Source: Cliona cf. orientalis
Taxonomy: Eukaryota; Porifera; Demospongiae; Clionaida; Clionaidae
NCBI GenBank assembly: GCA_963930775.1
Contig: OZ005692.1
Span: 6,930,135-6,994,134, forward strand
Reading direction: 5' to 3'
DNA: 64,000 nucleotides
The translations under genes and the position numbers were made by a program. Below, piece by piece: positions 1 through 11,754 of this stretch; the stretch's first letter is position 1; each line of letters starts with the position of its first letter. The notes beneath the pieces are model-generated. The model did no database searches and was not told the origin of the DNA. It saw only the letters and a program-made list of their open reading frames with translations.

Positions 1-3000
1 TGGTAAAAACACAATAATAAGTGAAGCCTATGTTGACAGAGTTGAATAATGAGGGAATGTTTGGTCCAAGGTAGGTGGAGTAATTGTGTTTACATTGTAG
101 AATATTGTGCAGCCATCTAGAAGAAATATTTGCTAGCCAGTTTGAATAGCATACACTGTCAATCCCATTAATTTCAAGCAGCTACCTTCCTTTAGACTGA
201 CTGAAAGTTTCATACGTTGTGCAGCCATCTAGTAGAAAATGCACACTACTGTATAGCAGCTCTGCACAGCACAGAGTCCATTAAAATTCCTCTAGATTGC
301 CCATAAGCCATTACACAGGCACAGCCTAACATAAGAGAATCTATAATAACTACATAGGATTAACTCAACCATCGTCAACCACTCACACTGTGACCCTGGC
401 CGTTTTCACTGAAACTGCTGACGGCTGCTGTAGCAGCTAGGCCACAGTTATTAGCTGGTTTCCCTGTAACCATAACCTTACTACATACAACCTACAACTC
501 TAGTGGGGCTTCTCATCAGTCGGCCATGGCCACAGGGTATGTGGTTAATACACAAGCAAGAGCGGGATAAGAGTTTGTAAACAGGAAGAGTGTATTAGCT
601 GGGGCTCAGGTGCTTAGCACAATCAACTATACCAGGCCTTCTGATTGGGGGACGAGGCTACGTACATGACATTGTATGTATGAAACTGCAACATATCGCT
701 ATAGAATTTCTGTTTAAACATGCCTACGACACTGATACCAATTAAGTATTAAAGGTTGGCTAGTATAAAATAAGAAATTTTGTGCTAATCTTCTAGCAAT
801 TTAGCTCTGTAGCTACAAGCTGCCACAAACCAGCTGATGATATCAACGAAAGTCTGGGAAAAGCAGGTCAGGAGGTTAGCAATGAACAAAGAATACTAAT
901 GGTTGCAATTATAGATCATCCCGGAACATCCTCTAGCAATCAAAAGTCTAGTCTGGTGTGCCATCAAGCACGACCTTGGGGGAGTATCCTATTAATTAGG
1001 TTAGTAATCAGTCAGCCAATGTACTCGGCAGTGGGGGTGGATGAGAGAGAGACAGTTAAGGTAGCATGGGAAGTATAGCCAGGGGGTGAATGAGAGTGAT
1101 GCAAGACGGGGAACGAGGAAGGAGAGTACCTAGCTCTTTGTCAATTTCCAAAAGCTGGCGAACAAAATATTAAGACTCGAGCTTTGCGGATAATTGTTGT
1201 ACGGCTCATTAGTCAGCCTCTTCAGGTTGGTTATTCATATCAGTTTCCAGTTTACACACAACACTGGCACTATCTCATAACACACGCCTGCCAGCCTGCC
1301 TGCAGCACAGTATAATATAGTAAGCAAAAGATCAAGGACCAAATCAGAGTTGCTCCATCTATTGCATAACTGTGTACCTTAGCGGTAACCATTATATTAT
1401 TATCCAATCAACACCTAATGATATAACAGTATTATGTGCACACCAAATTGGCCAATCCTAAGCAGTCTATTGCAGAGAATACCTAGCAAAGGTGAGTGGT
1501 ATCATAAACGGCAGCCTGATTATGCCGCATACCTTGATCTGCTTTACGTACGCATGCATACATACATGTAGTGTACAGCCCAACATCCAATCTCAATGGA
1601 GCATGCATTATGCATTAATCTTAATAAATGAGCAAAGCAAATTTCCAGACCTTCTGACAACAAGTGCATTACACGATATCATATCATATATAGTTTGTTG
1701 GGTACAAATCAGCTGTTTCCGTAACGACCGGTATCACGTAGCCTCTCCGACAACAAAGAGATATTAACGACAACAAACACCTTAACCTGAGCTAAGAGGG
1801 GTTTGGAATGTGCATCATACCGCTCTATATGTCCCGGTATCAATTGATTCTTGTGGTTAATTAGCATGGGCTTCTAGCTTACCAAGTAAGTAGACAGAAG
1901 GATGATTAACAAATTGCCGAGAAACTGAGCACTAATTGTTTCAAAAGGGTCTTAAGTGGTCTGCACGATTGCTGCCCGCAATTCTCCCATGCAGTGGTAC
2001 AGGGGAGGAAACTACTTTGAGCTCTTTTAGCAGTCCCAACTTGCAACACTTGGTTGGTCAACAAGACTCTCCCAATACAATACTACAAAATAATGAGCAT
2101 TGTGCAGATACAACACATAATAATAATATATTACGAGTATAATACTGTTGCCATAATGTACATACTGCACATAGAGCATTATAGAGCTATGCATATGTAG
2201 CTATGGGTACCTTCCACTTCAGGTTTGGGACCAACAACGGCCAAGAGTATTTCACTGGGGATTTAGCAAAGCGTAGCTGTTGTGTGTTGTAGGTTGGGTA
2301 ATTGCAGTATGGTAAACAGTCAAATTGTTTTACGATTGCTAGAAAGTGGTGTTGATGAGGTATCTGGCTCATCACCACTAAAACTAAATTTTTTTTTTAC
2401 TTTTATGAAAAAGTGCATAACAATTTTAATGCAATGACGGTTATCCCAGTCAAGATAATTATGCATAAGTTGTCTACTGTAGTCAATGATAAGATCATCT
2501 GCATATCCACTCAATACCATATCAAATAAGCTGTGGCATATGGCAGTGACACGCACCCAGTCGTAACATTAACCTTGTCAAAATTAGTATACGTTACACG
2601 ACAAGATCCTGCAAAAAAGATTTGAGATTGAGTCCATGCCAAGGTAACCCAGCTGACCACTAGAGGTATGCCACTATGCACGAGGGAGGAGGGAGGATAG
2701 TCGCACACTGAGTTAGCTAACCACAAGAGAGGAAATCAAGCTCAATTAAGTGATATTCATGAGCTAGCTGGTTGACATCTTTGTGGTTGCGGCTGCCCCT
2801 TTGAACTTCACCTCACAAAGCATTGCTGAGTTTGTGAGAGGTGTTGGAGGAGTAGCTTTGTGTGCAAGAGGAAGCTCTCCCAGTGCAAATCATTGTCTGC
2901 GTGCATTCGACTGACATCCTAATCCCCCACCAAAACCGACCCATTCACTAGCAGACTGGCATGCCCCACAGTCTGATGCATTCACTCGCTGGAATGCCTC

Positions 3001-5276
3001 ACACGAAACTCCCCCATGCATGCATGCATGTCAGGCGGCTGTCCGGCCAGCCAGCGTAGCTTGCTTTGCAACCAACTATAGTCACGTTGTACACTGCAAC
3101 ATGATTGTACTAATTGACTGGTGATGTAAGTGCCTTAGGGGCTACATGCGGGGCTATAGATCAACTCCCCCATGCCTTCCTTCTCCCTCAGGGAAAGCAA
3201 TCAAGCATGAAGACGACATTGTATACTATAGCATTTACAGGTATGTATGTACATGTACCAGTGATGTATGTGATAATAATGCATCACATAACTCCATAAT
3301 ACTATGTATAACAGGAGCTTCCTAGAAAGTACTAACTTAGACATACATAGTAATATTAATAGATTTATTTTCACAAAAAAGATTCTGAATTGGTACACAT
3401 CTGTTTTTTGGGTAGAAGTCATTTTAGTCACAATATTCATGCATAGATTGTATGCAAGAGGGAGCTACACTCGAATGATATGCAAAATTCATTCTATCTG
3501 ATAATAACACCAGATATATGAAATTTTTTTGTAAAACTAAAGCTTTTCTTGGAGACAGTGACATGCAGGACAGGTAGAGACGTGGCTGCACTGCCACCAC
3601 AACACAGGTAGTCTGTTGTCAAAGCTAGTTATTCGTTAGACATAGTAAGTCTTCCGTCCGTTAGCTGGCCTGGACGTCATCACGGTACAACGCAGCAGAT
3701 CACAGCACCCGTAGGATTCACATCCTCCAGCTCCCACTCCTTTCCCCCCGTCCCACTGGTCTCTCTCCCACTACCTTTCCCCCTGGACTCCCACTAGCTT
3801 TCCCAGGACATTCCTCTGCATGCCGGCATCATCTTCCATTTGAGGAATGATCACATCATTTGGAAAATTAAAAATACAGATGATACTAACAAGGATTGTT
3901 CTACATTTCCACGCTCCTAGGAGTTCCCAGCAAAGAGAACCACAGCAAAGAGATGAGGAATGTGCCAAGCAGAGAGAGAGAGATATAGGCTGGCCAACGA
4001 CCATTCAGGAATGCAACTAAGCGGACTAGCTGCCGTTTCCATGGGGACGGCTTCCTTGGGTCATTATGGGCACTTGGGGTCAGGTTTCTACTACTAATTT
4101 GCAACACACAACAAAGGCCAACAAGCACTTAGGATACACATTGGTTCTCACATGGAAAATCACCTTTGTTGTCATAACGGGCTATATCTTTGGCTATGGA
4201 GTGAACCATGCAACTGCCCTGCCTCCTTCAGTCTGATAAAGCTCTTTGAAAAAATGGCTTTTCAAGCTAAAAGCATCGAGTTAACCACAAAAAGAGGAGG
4301 GGGACTTTGTGATAGTACTGCACCACAGCTGCACCTTTATACTTTGTGCCAACTTAGCAAAGGGATGTAAAACACCTATCACTATACTTCATAATGAAAA
4401 TAGAGACATGAATATGCAGGTAAGGGCAGTGCCATATGCTGGTCTGACCTCCTGGCATGACGTGGACCAAACAGCCTTGCAAAGACCAGTGAGAATGACT
4501 TGGAAATGCATCACTTAGTCCTTTTGGTTTGCCCTTGTACTACATATACATCTTTGAAAACCATAGAAAATTTTATAATAGAGCGTCGACCCTAGTGTAG
4601 CGTTTGCAAGCGTGACAACTCAATGTAGGGCACACGCAGTGCAGGTATTCATTGTCCCCATGCACCTACAGTTCAGATAACCATTACCTCATTGGAGCAT
4701 GATCATTGATTGATTCTTGAAGTATGGAGAAGTATGGCACAATATAAATGTACACTCACACTTTCCGAGACACATTGCATGATAGACGGTCAGCAATAAT
4801 GAAATATTATTCAGTGAACTGCTCTGGTGGGAGTTAGTCACTTTCCTGCTTTAAATACAAGCCTGGAGATGGAAATAATAATCTACGCACAATGCACACT
4901 CCGTGAGGTGGGGTCAAGAGGTCATTATAATCCATCGACTATAACTAAAAGTAAAATCAAGCGACAACAAAATTAATTGAAACACTGAAAATTGCCAATA
5001 GCAGCCATACAGGTTCTGTGATCTATGTTCTGAAAAAGGTCGCACTTCCTTTGATGCAAAGCCCTAGCCTGGGAAATGCGGCACTAATCATACACTTTAA
5101 TGATTTTACTGTTGCTTGGTAGCTATAGCTATTGAGCATTTGTAAGAGTGTCCGTAGCCGTGGTGGGAAACTTGTGTCAATACAACGTCTCCCATTGGTA
5201 CAAACCACTTTAGACAGAATTGTATAGATCACACTCCCCACAGAACTCTTCTTCTCATACTGTATTCAGGCTTTCC

Positions 5277-5363
5277 CTAGCATCGTCCCCAGGCACTCCC
5301 CAGTCTTTCAATATTTCAGTGTTCAACATGGAAAACCTGGGAATGGCCTGGGGGCAAGGCTAG
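5277..5363. repeat. Short hairpin MITE, copy 1
   Basis: The two ends are inverted repeats of the type CTAGC(C)TCGTCCCCAGGC, so the 87 bases can fold back. A second copy with the same ends lies at 8477-8557. This looks like a small non-autonomous DNA element; no transposase is present, so the superfamily is unknown. Confidence 0.6.
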
Positions 5364-6425
5364 GTCAACGATTCCATGTGAAAATTGAAGGGAAGGTCAG
5401 CTAGGACACAAAGATAGAAAATGCAATGTCTGATTGTGACTCACGCTACCGTTTACAATACAGCATCAGCGAAGCAGGCAATCGTCATAACAACAGCTAA
5501 CCAACAATACGAAGTAGCCCCTTCATGGGTGGCCATATGTACGTACGCAACGATACATACATGTTGTACCTGTGTCCGATGCGTGACCACGCAGCCTGGG
5601 CTAGGCTGGGCGGCCAGGGTGAGTCAAGGTGAGCAATAGGCCACTTTAACCACATCCTTTCATGGAATAACAAAAACTCAGCATTCTTCAGATTCAATTG
5701 AAAGTACCCGCATGAATTAGGCACCCGGAGACTTTTAACCCCAAGCCCAGCCAGAACACTCTGAACAGTCATCCTTTAGAGTGAATAGCGGCTGTGTCAC
5801 GGCCAGTTGCACTTCCCCAACTCTACTCTATGCAGCTCAGGTTCAAAGAACAACCAGGCAATGAACCAGTGCACCTCGTTTCATCGTCACTGGACTAATT
5901 CTTGTTGGAGTGACCGATCGGGCATAAAAGTTATGTACACATCCGTCACACATCAAACATGCCATGTACCGATATGCCAGTTACACCCTAACTAAGGTTT
6001 GTAGGGAATAAATATTGACCAAGTACACAAACCAATGGGTCATGGACATGCAGACTAGAGCAGACAAAATATAGTCCAAAGATACCATATCAAAGTGTGT
6101 GCCATTAGTGGCCGCAATTATGCGATTTGCAGTGAGAGGTTGTGTAATCGTGGGCAACTGGACTTAGTCTAGTAGCTACCTCAAGAGGAGCTAGCTGAAA
6201 TGGACTGGTCGGGGTATGTGCTCTGTTCCAATGACCTGTTAATACTCATGCACACCACTATAGAGCACCACTGAAAGAAATATACATGTACATGTATTGG
6301 AGACCATATTATCATAGTTTAGGAATGATAATGTGGCCTACATACATTAAAGCTAAAAATTCACAACCATTTGAGTAAATCATTGTGCAATATCCCTATC
6401 CTAAAGAATGCATGTGGAAAAAATC

Positions 6426-6683
6426 TGTCAAAATGGGCCTCTTGAGAAATCCATATGAATAGTTTATGACTTGGCATTTAATGCACATGTACATTGCGAT
6501 GACAGCATACTATAAAGCAACAATTTTTATGAGAGAGTTTATCAAGAGTGTATAGATCTTCCATGAGTCAGATGATGGTCGCATAAATTTATACCAAGTT
6601 TGTGTCACATAATGTAGTTTTGTACAATGCACGAAACATAAATAAACATTGCATTTATTTCTCAAGAGGCCCATTTTGATGGT
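6426..6683. repeat. Inverted repeat with CAAAATGGGCCTCTTGAG arms
   Basis: The arm at about 6426-6450 (TCAAAATGGGCCTCTTGAGA) reappears reversed at about 6656-6683. A diverged single arm is seen near 24390-24430. This is probably a degraded foldback element. Confidence 0.5.
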
Positions 6684-7197
6684 TCGTGTAATTTTTCCTG
6701 AAATGCATTAAGGGAATTATGCAAGTAGACTATTATGGAGAAGTGTGGATTTCACATAATTATCACAAACACAGCATCCCAGAAAATCATTCCTGCTATG
6801 TGTGACGTAGCAACAACAGCATAAGTCGTTAGGCTGCATTTTTAATTAAAAATTATCACCACAACACCAAATAAGAGTAAAGCAACAAAATTAAATAACA
6901 ACAACATGAAATTGTAGGATATATTGTGAAATGTCACGTTCATTCATAGCATACATGACTTATCATCACGACTATACTCAATGTGGTCATGCATGTAAAC
7001 AAGGTCATTACATCCCCAGTAGCAATTTATTTTTCTGTGGTTATGAGATAATCATGGTATAATGTGTGATGAAATATATGGTGTTACCTCTCAGGTAATC
7101 TACGTATGAGGTAATTATGAAAAAAATTTAGGGCCTCAATGGAGCTTTCCGAATCTTGTGTATGTAGAGTATCTGATGCCTGTATCTAGTGAATACA

Positions 7198-7260
7198 TTA
7201 AAAGGTGAGAGCTACTTTCTCCGACAAGTACTGCTGGCCGAATTTCACTTGTTCTCTTAG
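7198..7260 (-). CDS. Possible last exon of the TMEM160-like gene
   Basis: On the minus strand an acceptor (ATTATGTCAG) is followed by a 21-codon open stretch ending in TAA, encoding LREQVKFGQQYLSEKVALTF. The position, after the membrane segments of a TMEM160-type protein, is plausible because that family has an LR pair after its second membrane segment. The middle exon needed to join it to 8815-8931 was not found, so this is a weak assignment. Confidence 0.25.
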   Translation of the reverse strand, partial: LREQVKFGQQYLSEKVALTF

Positions 7261-8476
7261 CTGACATAATCCCGTGGACAAATTAAATAAAGGCTGGCCT
7301 TGTACTATATATAGCATGCACGCTGCATACCATCTGACCATGCCACGACCAACCTGACGTTCGGAAGCTGTACAGCGCTGGCGAGTGTCTCCTGTAATTG
7401 AAGCATCAAAACTTGTCACTATCGAGATCGAGAGTTGGTCTCAGACTCCATCTCTGCGATTGAGGTGCCGGCATCGATGTGGCTTATAAACTGTGCATGC
7501 ACTATATTGACGACCTTTACCATATTACCCACCACGATATTAAATTATGCAGCTTCTGGGGATGTGGTCAAATCTTTCATATAATTTCATTACTACAATG
7601 CATAATACCAATCTCCTACTCCAGTGGACAGCACAAACTAAATTGGTTCATAGGTGAAGTATAGGATCACTGCACAAAGTACACGTACACTATATACATG
7701 TATTATCCTCAGGTTCACTACAAAATGCAAGCTCCTCTTTATTACAGCTACCTAGTTCAACCTCCAAGTGGTATAATTCTATTAATTTATGCTTCATAAT
7801 TGGCTATCATAGATACATGTAGGTTCCAGCTAGACTTTCACACAAAGCTACATTGTACGTGTATTTCTATTATCCTTGAATCAGGAAGGAAATATGATAG
7901 GATGTGACAGATATAGGTCAGTCGGAATCATGGTAAGTGGTCATCACAGTAATAAACATTTCACAAAGAGCAAGACTAGTAAGGAGTTTTCCAAGAAATA
8001 GGATACTACCTCTGATCCAGTAATCTTAGCCCACGACTCACAATAATATAATGACACACTAGTATTACCTAAACTTATGGTATTACCAAATCTATCACTG
8101 CTAGCTTGAACTGGATACTTGCCCGTTGGATAGTTGGAGATGAGGTTAGGCACCAGCTACCATGCATGACATTTATTAACTCACATATGAGTGATATTTA
8201 CGTCAGTAGTACATGTACGTAGCTCAGTGTTCTCCCCAGCATACCTAAGACATGTTGGCACAACAAACCTTCAGTACAGTTTCCTTTGGTGTGGGAATAG
8301 GGATAATCCATAGGTTTTGCTGTGGCCACAGGCTCCACCCAAATTATGCCCTCCTATCATGCCTTGAATTTTGCTTGGGGAGAATACTGGTAGTTGTAGT
8401 GATACTCAAGTCCTTTACATATTTATGAACGCAAAATCTAATAAGTGCAAGAAAAATCACATTCTAAGACTTTTCA

Positions 8477-8557
8477 TAGCCTCGTCCCCATGTAGGCTAC
8501 TCCCATGTAGAAGTGTGTAACATTGAAAACATGGGAGTCGCCTGGGGACGAGGCTAG
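8477..8557. repeat. Short hairpin MITE, copy 2
   Basis: Begins TAGCCTCGTCCCCA and ends TGGGGACGAGGCTA, a near-perfect terminal inverted repeat. The interior carries a second inner inversion around CCCATGT. Same family as 5277-5363. It lies in or just beyond the large 3' intron of the TMEM160-like gene. Confidence 0.65.
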
Positions 8558-8814
8558 ATTTTTCATAATGTAAATGTAGAGTGTGACGATCTTTACCAGA
8601 AAATCGTGTGAAAGTTAAAACTGTAATATAATGCAGTCTATTAGAATAAACATAGTATACATGTACATAATTATGCACAGCATTTGCTCTTGTTGCTACA
8701 TGGATAGGCTGGTGTAACAAAAGAGCAGTGAACACTGAGGCTGGCTAAGACTTTCCCACAAGAAACTTTACTCAATCTTGACTCCTATATACATGTATGT
8801 GGACACCAGCTCAC

Positions 8815-8931
8815 CTGTGATGAAAGTGTGTGCAAAGACAGTTGTTGCCGGGTCAAATCCCTTCTCCACCATTCTCACAGTGGCCGCTACTCCAGCACAG
8901 ATGGCAGCGTTACGACTCCAAGAAAGATAAC
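8815..8931 (-). CDS. TMEM160: TMEM160-like exon 3, first membrane segment
   Basis: Acceptor TTTAATCAG, 117 bases, donor ACAG|GTGAGC. Encodes the end of the LSWSRN motif, a small-residue hydrophobic stretch (AAICAGVAATV) and FDPATTVFAHTFITG. Ends in phase 1. Confidence 0.7.
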
Positions 8932-10284
8932 CTGATTAAACAAAAATTAATGGCGTCAATTTAGCAAGTTATAAGTCCGAGATTCTTCCATTGATTCTCT
9001 TCAAATTCGCTCACAAGCTAGTTAAGGTTGGAATATTGTAGCTATAACAATTATTATAGTCACTATGGTAGCACATTCACAAAAGTATAAGGATTCTGTA
9101 ATAAGATCTTCCATTCTATTTACAAACAATTGCATGAGAGTATACTAACAGATTGCGTATTCAACTTACTGTTTTCATGAGCCAATCGTAATATCTGGAA
9201 GAAAAAGAAAAAAAGATGATTTGGATTATTCCCACCCCATACCATACTCAAAATAATCATACAAAACTCTCTTTATTAGGCAAGAAGTAGAATAGAACAC
9301 GGGAATTAAGCTTGGCCACTGGTAATTGTCTGAGAAGGTAATAGTTTATTCCATACGTATAAGATACTCTTATTATTGACTTTCGAGTCTTCCATCGAGG
9401 CCCTGAGTTTTTTACCATAACATCATAACTATAATAGGCTGGCCTGCATGGGGATGTAATCATTATCCTTTGATGTTGAACTGCATGCCCTTAGTGGGTG
9501 TGGTTTTAAGCCTTTTGTACACGCTACAGAACTTTTAAGACTAACTGTGCACTATGTAACACTATTAAGTTAAAGAATAACAGCTTTCATTCCGGTATGT
9601 AATGCAGAGATACTGCATGCATGGAATGCTGTTAATAAGTGGTAAAAATACTAATTAGGATTGGCTTAACGTGCAACGTTTTCAGTAGTGTTCCGGGTAA
9701 GCGCCCATGGATGCTTAAACGTAACTTGCGATTTTGGGCCGCATGGGTGTTTACCTGGGATCAAAATTCAATGTTTGATTAGAAGCTGCTACAGTGGCCC
9801 TTTGAAACGCAGTACATGGGCGCTTATATACCCGGGAGTGGACGCTTGCCTGGGACACTAAGGTAATTATAACTGTTATAAAGGAATAAAAAACACACTA
9901 GCAATAAATTACATCCACCAAGAGTGCAATCCTGAAGTGTCCCCCTCACACTCCCCCACTCCACCCACTCAACACCAGTTTGACCCTTGACCTTCCATCC
10001 TGATCGTGGATGAGACTTACCCACACTTTATGATCAATGGTGCTTTGTCCTTTCCTTGGTCTTCCATCCATCTGCCTCTTCGACTGCTGTGACCTTTGCC
10101 TTTGATGACCGACACCGGCAAGGGATGGTCTTCTATTTCTGGCCGCTACTCTCAGCAGCCGACGGGAACAGAAGCATCGAGGAGTCGTGCCTCCCCGTCT
10201 GAGAGCGCCGGCTTGTACATACAGATATACCTGAGGAGAGATGATGTTTCTAAAGGTTTCGAGTCGATACAGACTTGTCGCCAT
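8815..10284 (-). CDS. TMEM160: TMEM160-like mitochondrial membrane protein (exons 10284-10021, 9194-9170, 8931-8815; 3' part not found)
   Basis: Three minus-strand exons join in frame. Exon 1 starts at ATG 10284 and encodes 88 residues, an Arg-rich, acid-poor leader typical of mitochondrial import (MATSLYRLETFRNIIS...). It ends VW before GTAAGT in phase 0. The second exon is a 25-base microexon (ILRLAHEN plus one base), and the third encodes SYLSWSRNAAICAGVAATVR and continues to FAHTFITG. The core W-x-L-R-x-A-H-E-x-x-[FY]-L-S-W-x-R-N is the signature I know from vertebrate TMEM160, a small mitochondrial protein with membrane segments after that motif. Exon 3 ends in phase 1 at 8815, so at least one downstream exon is missing from this model. 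A possible terminal exon lies at 7198-7260. The function of TMEM160 is poorly known. Confidence 0.72.
9170..9194 (-). CDS. TMEM160: TMEM160-like microexon 2 (25 bases)
   Basis: Acceptor TTCTTCCAG and donor A|GTAAGT bracket 25 bases encoding ILRLAHEN plus the first base of a Ser codon. It joins exon 1 in phase 0 and exon 3 in phase 1, and restores the family motif across all three exons. It is too short for gene finders that rely on open frames alone. Confidence 0.7.
9686..9860. mobile_element. MITE with TAGTGTYCCRGGTAA ends, copy 1
   Basis: Starts TAGTGTTCCGGGTAAGCGCC and ends with the inverted form (GCGTCC, GCCTGGGACACTA). The central part has further inner inversions such as GGGCGCTTATATACCCGGG. 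It lies in intron 1 of the TMEM160-like gene. A related copy is at 12169-12295. Confidence 0.55.
10021..10284 (-). CDS. TMEM160: TMEM160-like exon 1, presequence
   Basis: ATG at 10284-10282, 88 codons, donor GTGTGG|GTAAGT at 10021/10020. The first 60 residues hold many Arg and almost no acidic residues, as expected for a matrix-targeting presequence. The reading frame runs on past the donor, but the homology moves to the microexon at 9194. Confidence 0.7.
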
Positions 10285-10387
10285 TTCATGTGGTAATGGT
10301 CGTCTGCATTTACGTGATTAGTAGTGGTGGGTGGGGCTGCATAATATGATTATGTCATAATAACATTATTTTGGGATATTATGGTTA

Positions 10388-11407
10388 TTAAGGTAGCATT
10401 AAAGTGCGTGGGCGTGAGCGTCAGGATTGGCTAATTCAATTAGCGAATCGTGAAGGGGCGTGGCCGAAGAGGCTAGGCCATACGAGTGCTTTTGGTCGAA
10501 GGTGGGCGTGTCTAGAATCGGCCAGGGATGATTATGCGCGTGTAATTAGCGACCGGAAGTGGCCCCTGAAGAAAACACCGGTAATTGCCCACTTCAAAGC
10601 AAGATCAAAGCATTCTTTCTTAACTATTAACCGCAACGACAAAAAAAAAAAAAAAAAAAGCCTTATTAGGCCTAATTAAGCATGTGGGCGTGTTCCTGGC
10701 ACTGTGTGGAGTGTGTGCGTGTGCGTTAATGCAGGTTTTATTGCTTCCGATTGGGCGTGGCTTCACGGGCCAGTGCTTGGATATCGGCGCCTGGGACTTG
10801 GCCTCGGCGATAGGTGGGCGTGTCCCGGAAGCGGTGGTGACCTTTGAACCCCGCGAGGAGGCTTTGGGGGCGTGGCAGGAGGTCAAAGGTGAGGCCATGT
10901 CTGTTAATGAGGCACTGTACGCCGGTGCGATGGAGGGGACCGTACGGCTGGACGGAAGCTGACGATGGTTTGAAGCGGATGTGGTTGCGATGACGTGTTG
11001 TTACTCCGCCCACACAGGAAATGAGGTGAGCTCTTGTGTGGGCGGTGTGGCAGAACGGCCTCCAAGTGTTTGTGTGTGTTTTGGCCTTGAGGAAGCTGTG
11101 TGTTTTAATTGGGATTGATTGTGGGCTTCCGGTGGACATCCGGTGGTTAGTAGGCACTTGATTGAGAATGGTGGTCCTTGGGGAACAGGGTGGGGCTGTT
11201 TTGGGCGTGGCCTGGCCCCTCCCTTCCGGCTCGGCTTCCGGTCCATGGAGGATATTAAATGAACACTTCCGGCTCTAGCAGCCACACCCCTGAGACCTGT
11301 GCAATTAAAAGGGCGTGGTTACACAACATGCACCTCACTAATGACTTTGATGTGGTTTAGGTGTCATATCCCCCACCTCACGCCCACGCACTTTAATGCT
11401 ACCTTAA
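10388..11407. mobile_element. TTAA-flanked non-autonomous TIR element, copy 1
   Basis: TTAA at 10388-10391 and 11404-11407 flank a 1012-base body. Its ends are inverted repeats of about 28 bases beginning GGTAGCATTAAAGTGCGTGG. A TTAA target duplication is the hallmark of the piggyBac superfamily, so this is probably a non-autonomous relative; no transposase is encoded. The body is markedly more GC-rich than the surroundings, contains an A-run at 10641-10659 and repeats the motif GGGCGTG about ten times. Open frames inside are not protein-like and I do not annotate them. Copy 2 (16826-17835) is almost identical, which implies recent movement. Confidence 0.85.
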
Positions 11408-11754
11408 TAATTCACCTGTGATCCCATCCCCCATAATTGATCATTATCTATAGCCAGCCTTTGTTGTACTCCTTGGTATGGTATGGTGCAGCTGTGTGAA
11501 TGCACACTCCCCCTCTATAGTCTATAGTATGGAGAAAGAACCTTCTCAGCGACAAATGGCAAATTCTGGCCATCTTGGAGTCCACCTTTATTAGGCATTG
11601 AATTAGCTGCCAAAATACGAAATGAGTACTCAAATCACACTACGTCTTATTAAATAATCTGAATAGGAAGTAGTATAAGAATACATGATACAACATCATA
11701 CAATTAAAATAAGTAAGCTCAGTTCATTACAGTTTCAGATCCTAAGATAATCTA

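Larger units (their letters stand above)
1..7190. other. Region without recognisable gene
   Basis: I see no exon here that belongs to a known family. Open frames are short, have no supporting splice sites in matching phase and no recognisable motif. The stretch is AT-rich with many small CATG and ACATGT palindromes. It holds an imperfect TCCCACT-rich tandem tract around 3728-3812, a short hairpin element at 5277-5363 and an inverted repeat at 6426-6683. It could be intergenic DNA or introns of a gene whose exons I cannot see. Confidence 0.5.

Noticed and set aside
8090..8160. Exon-like piece on the minus strand (LISNYPTGKYPVQASSDRFG)
   Set aside because: It has plausible splice sites but its phases do not fit the TMEM160-like exon at 8815 and it matches nothing I know.
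10684..11285. Long open frames of 90-140 codons repeated identically at two places
   Set aside because: They lie inside the GC-rich TTAA element on both strands, have no protein motif, and are identical only because the element copies are nearly identical.
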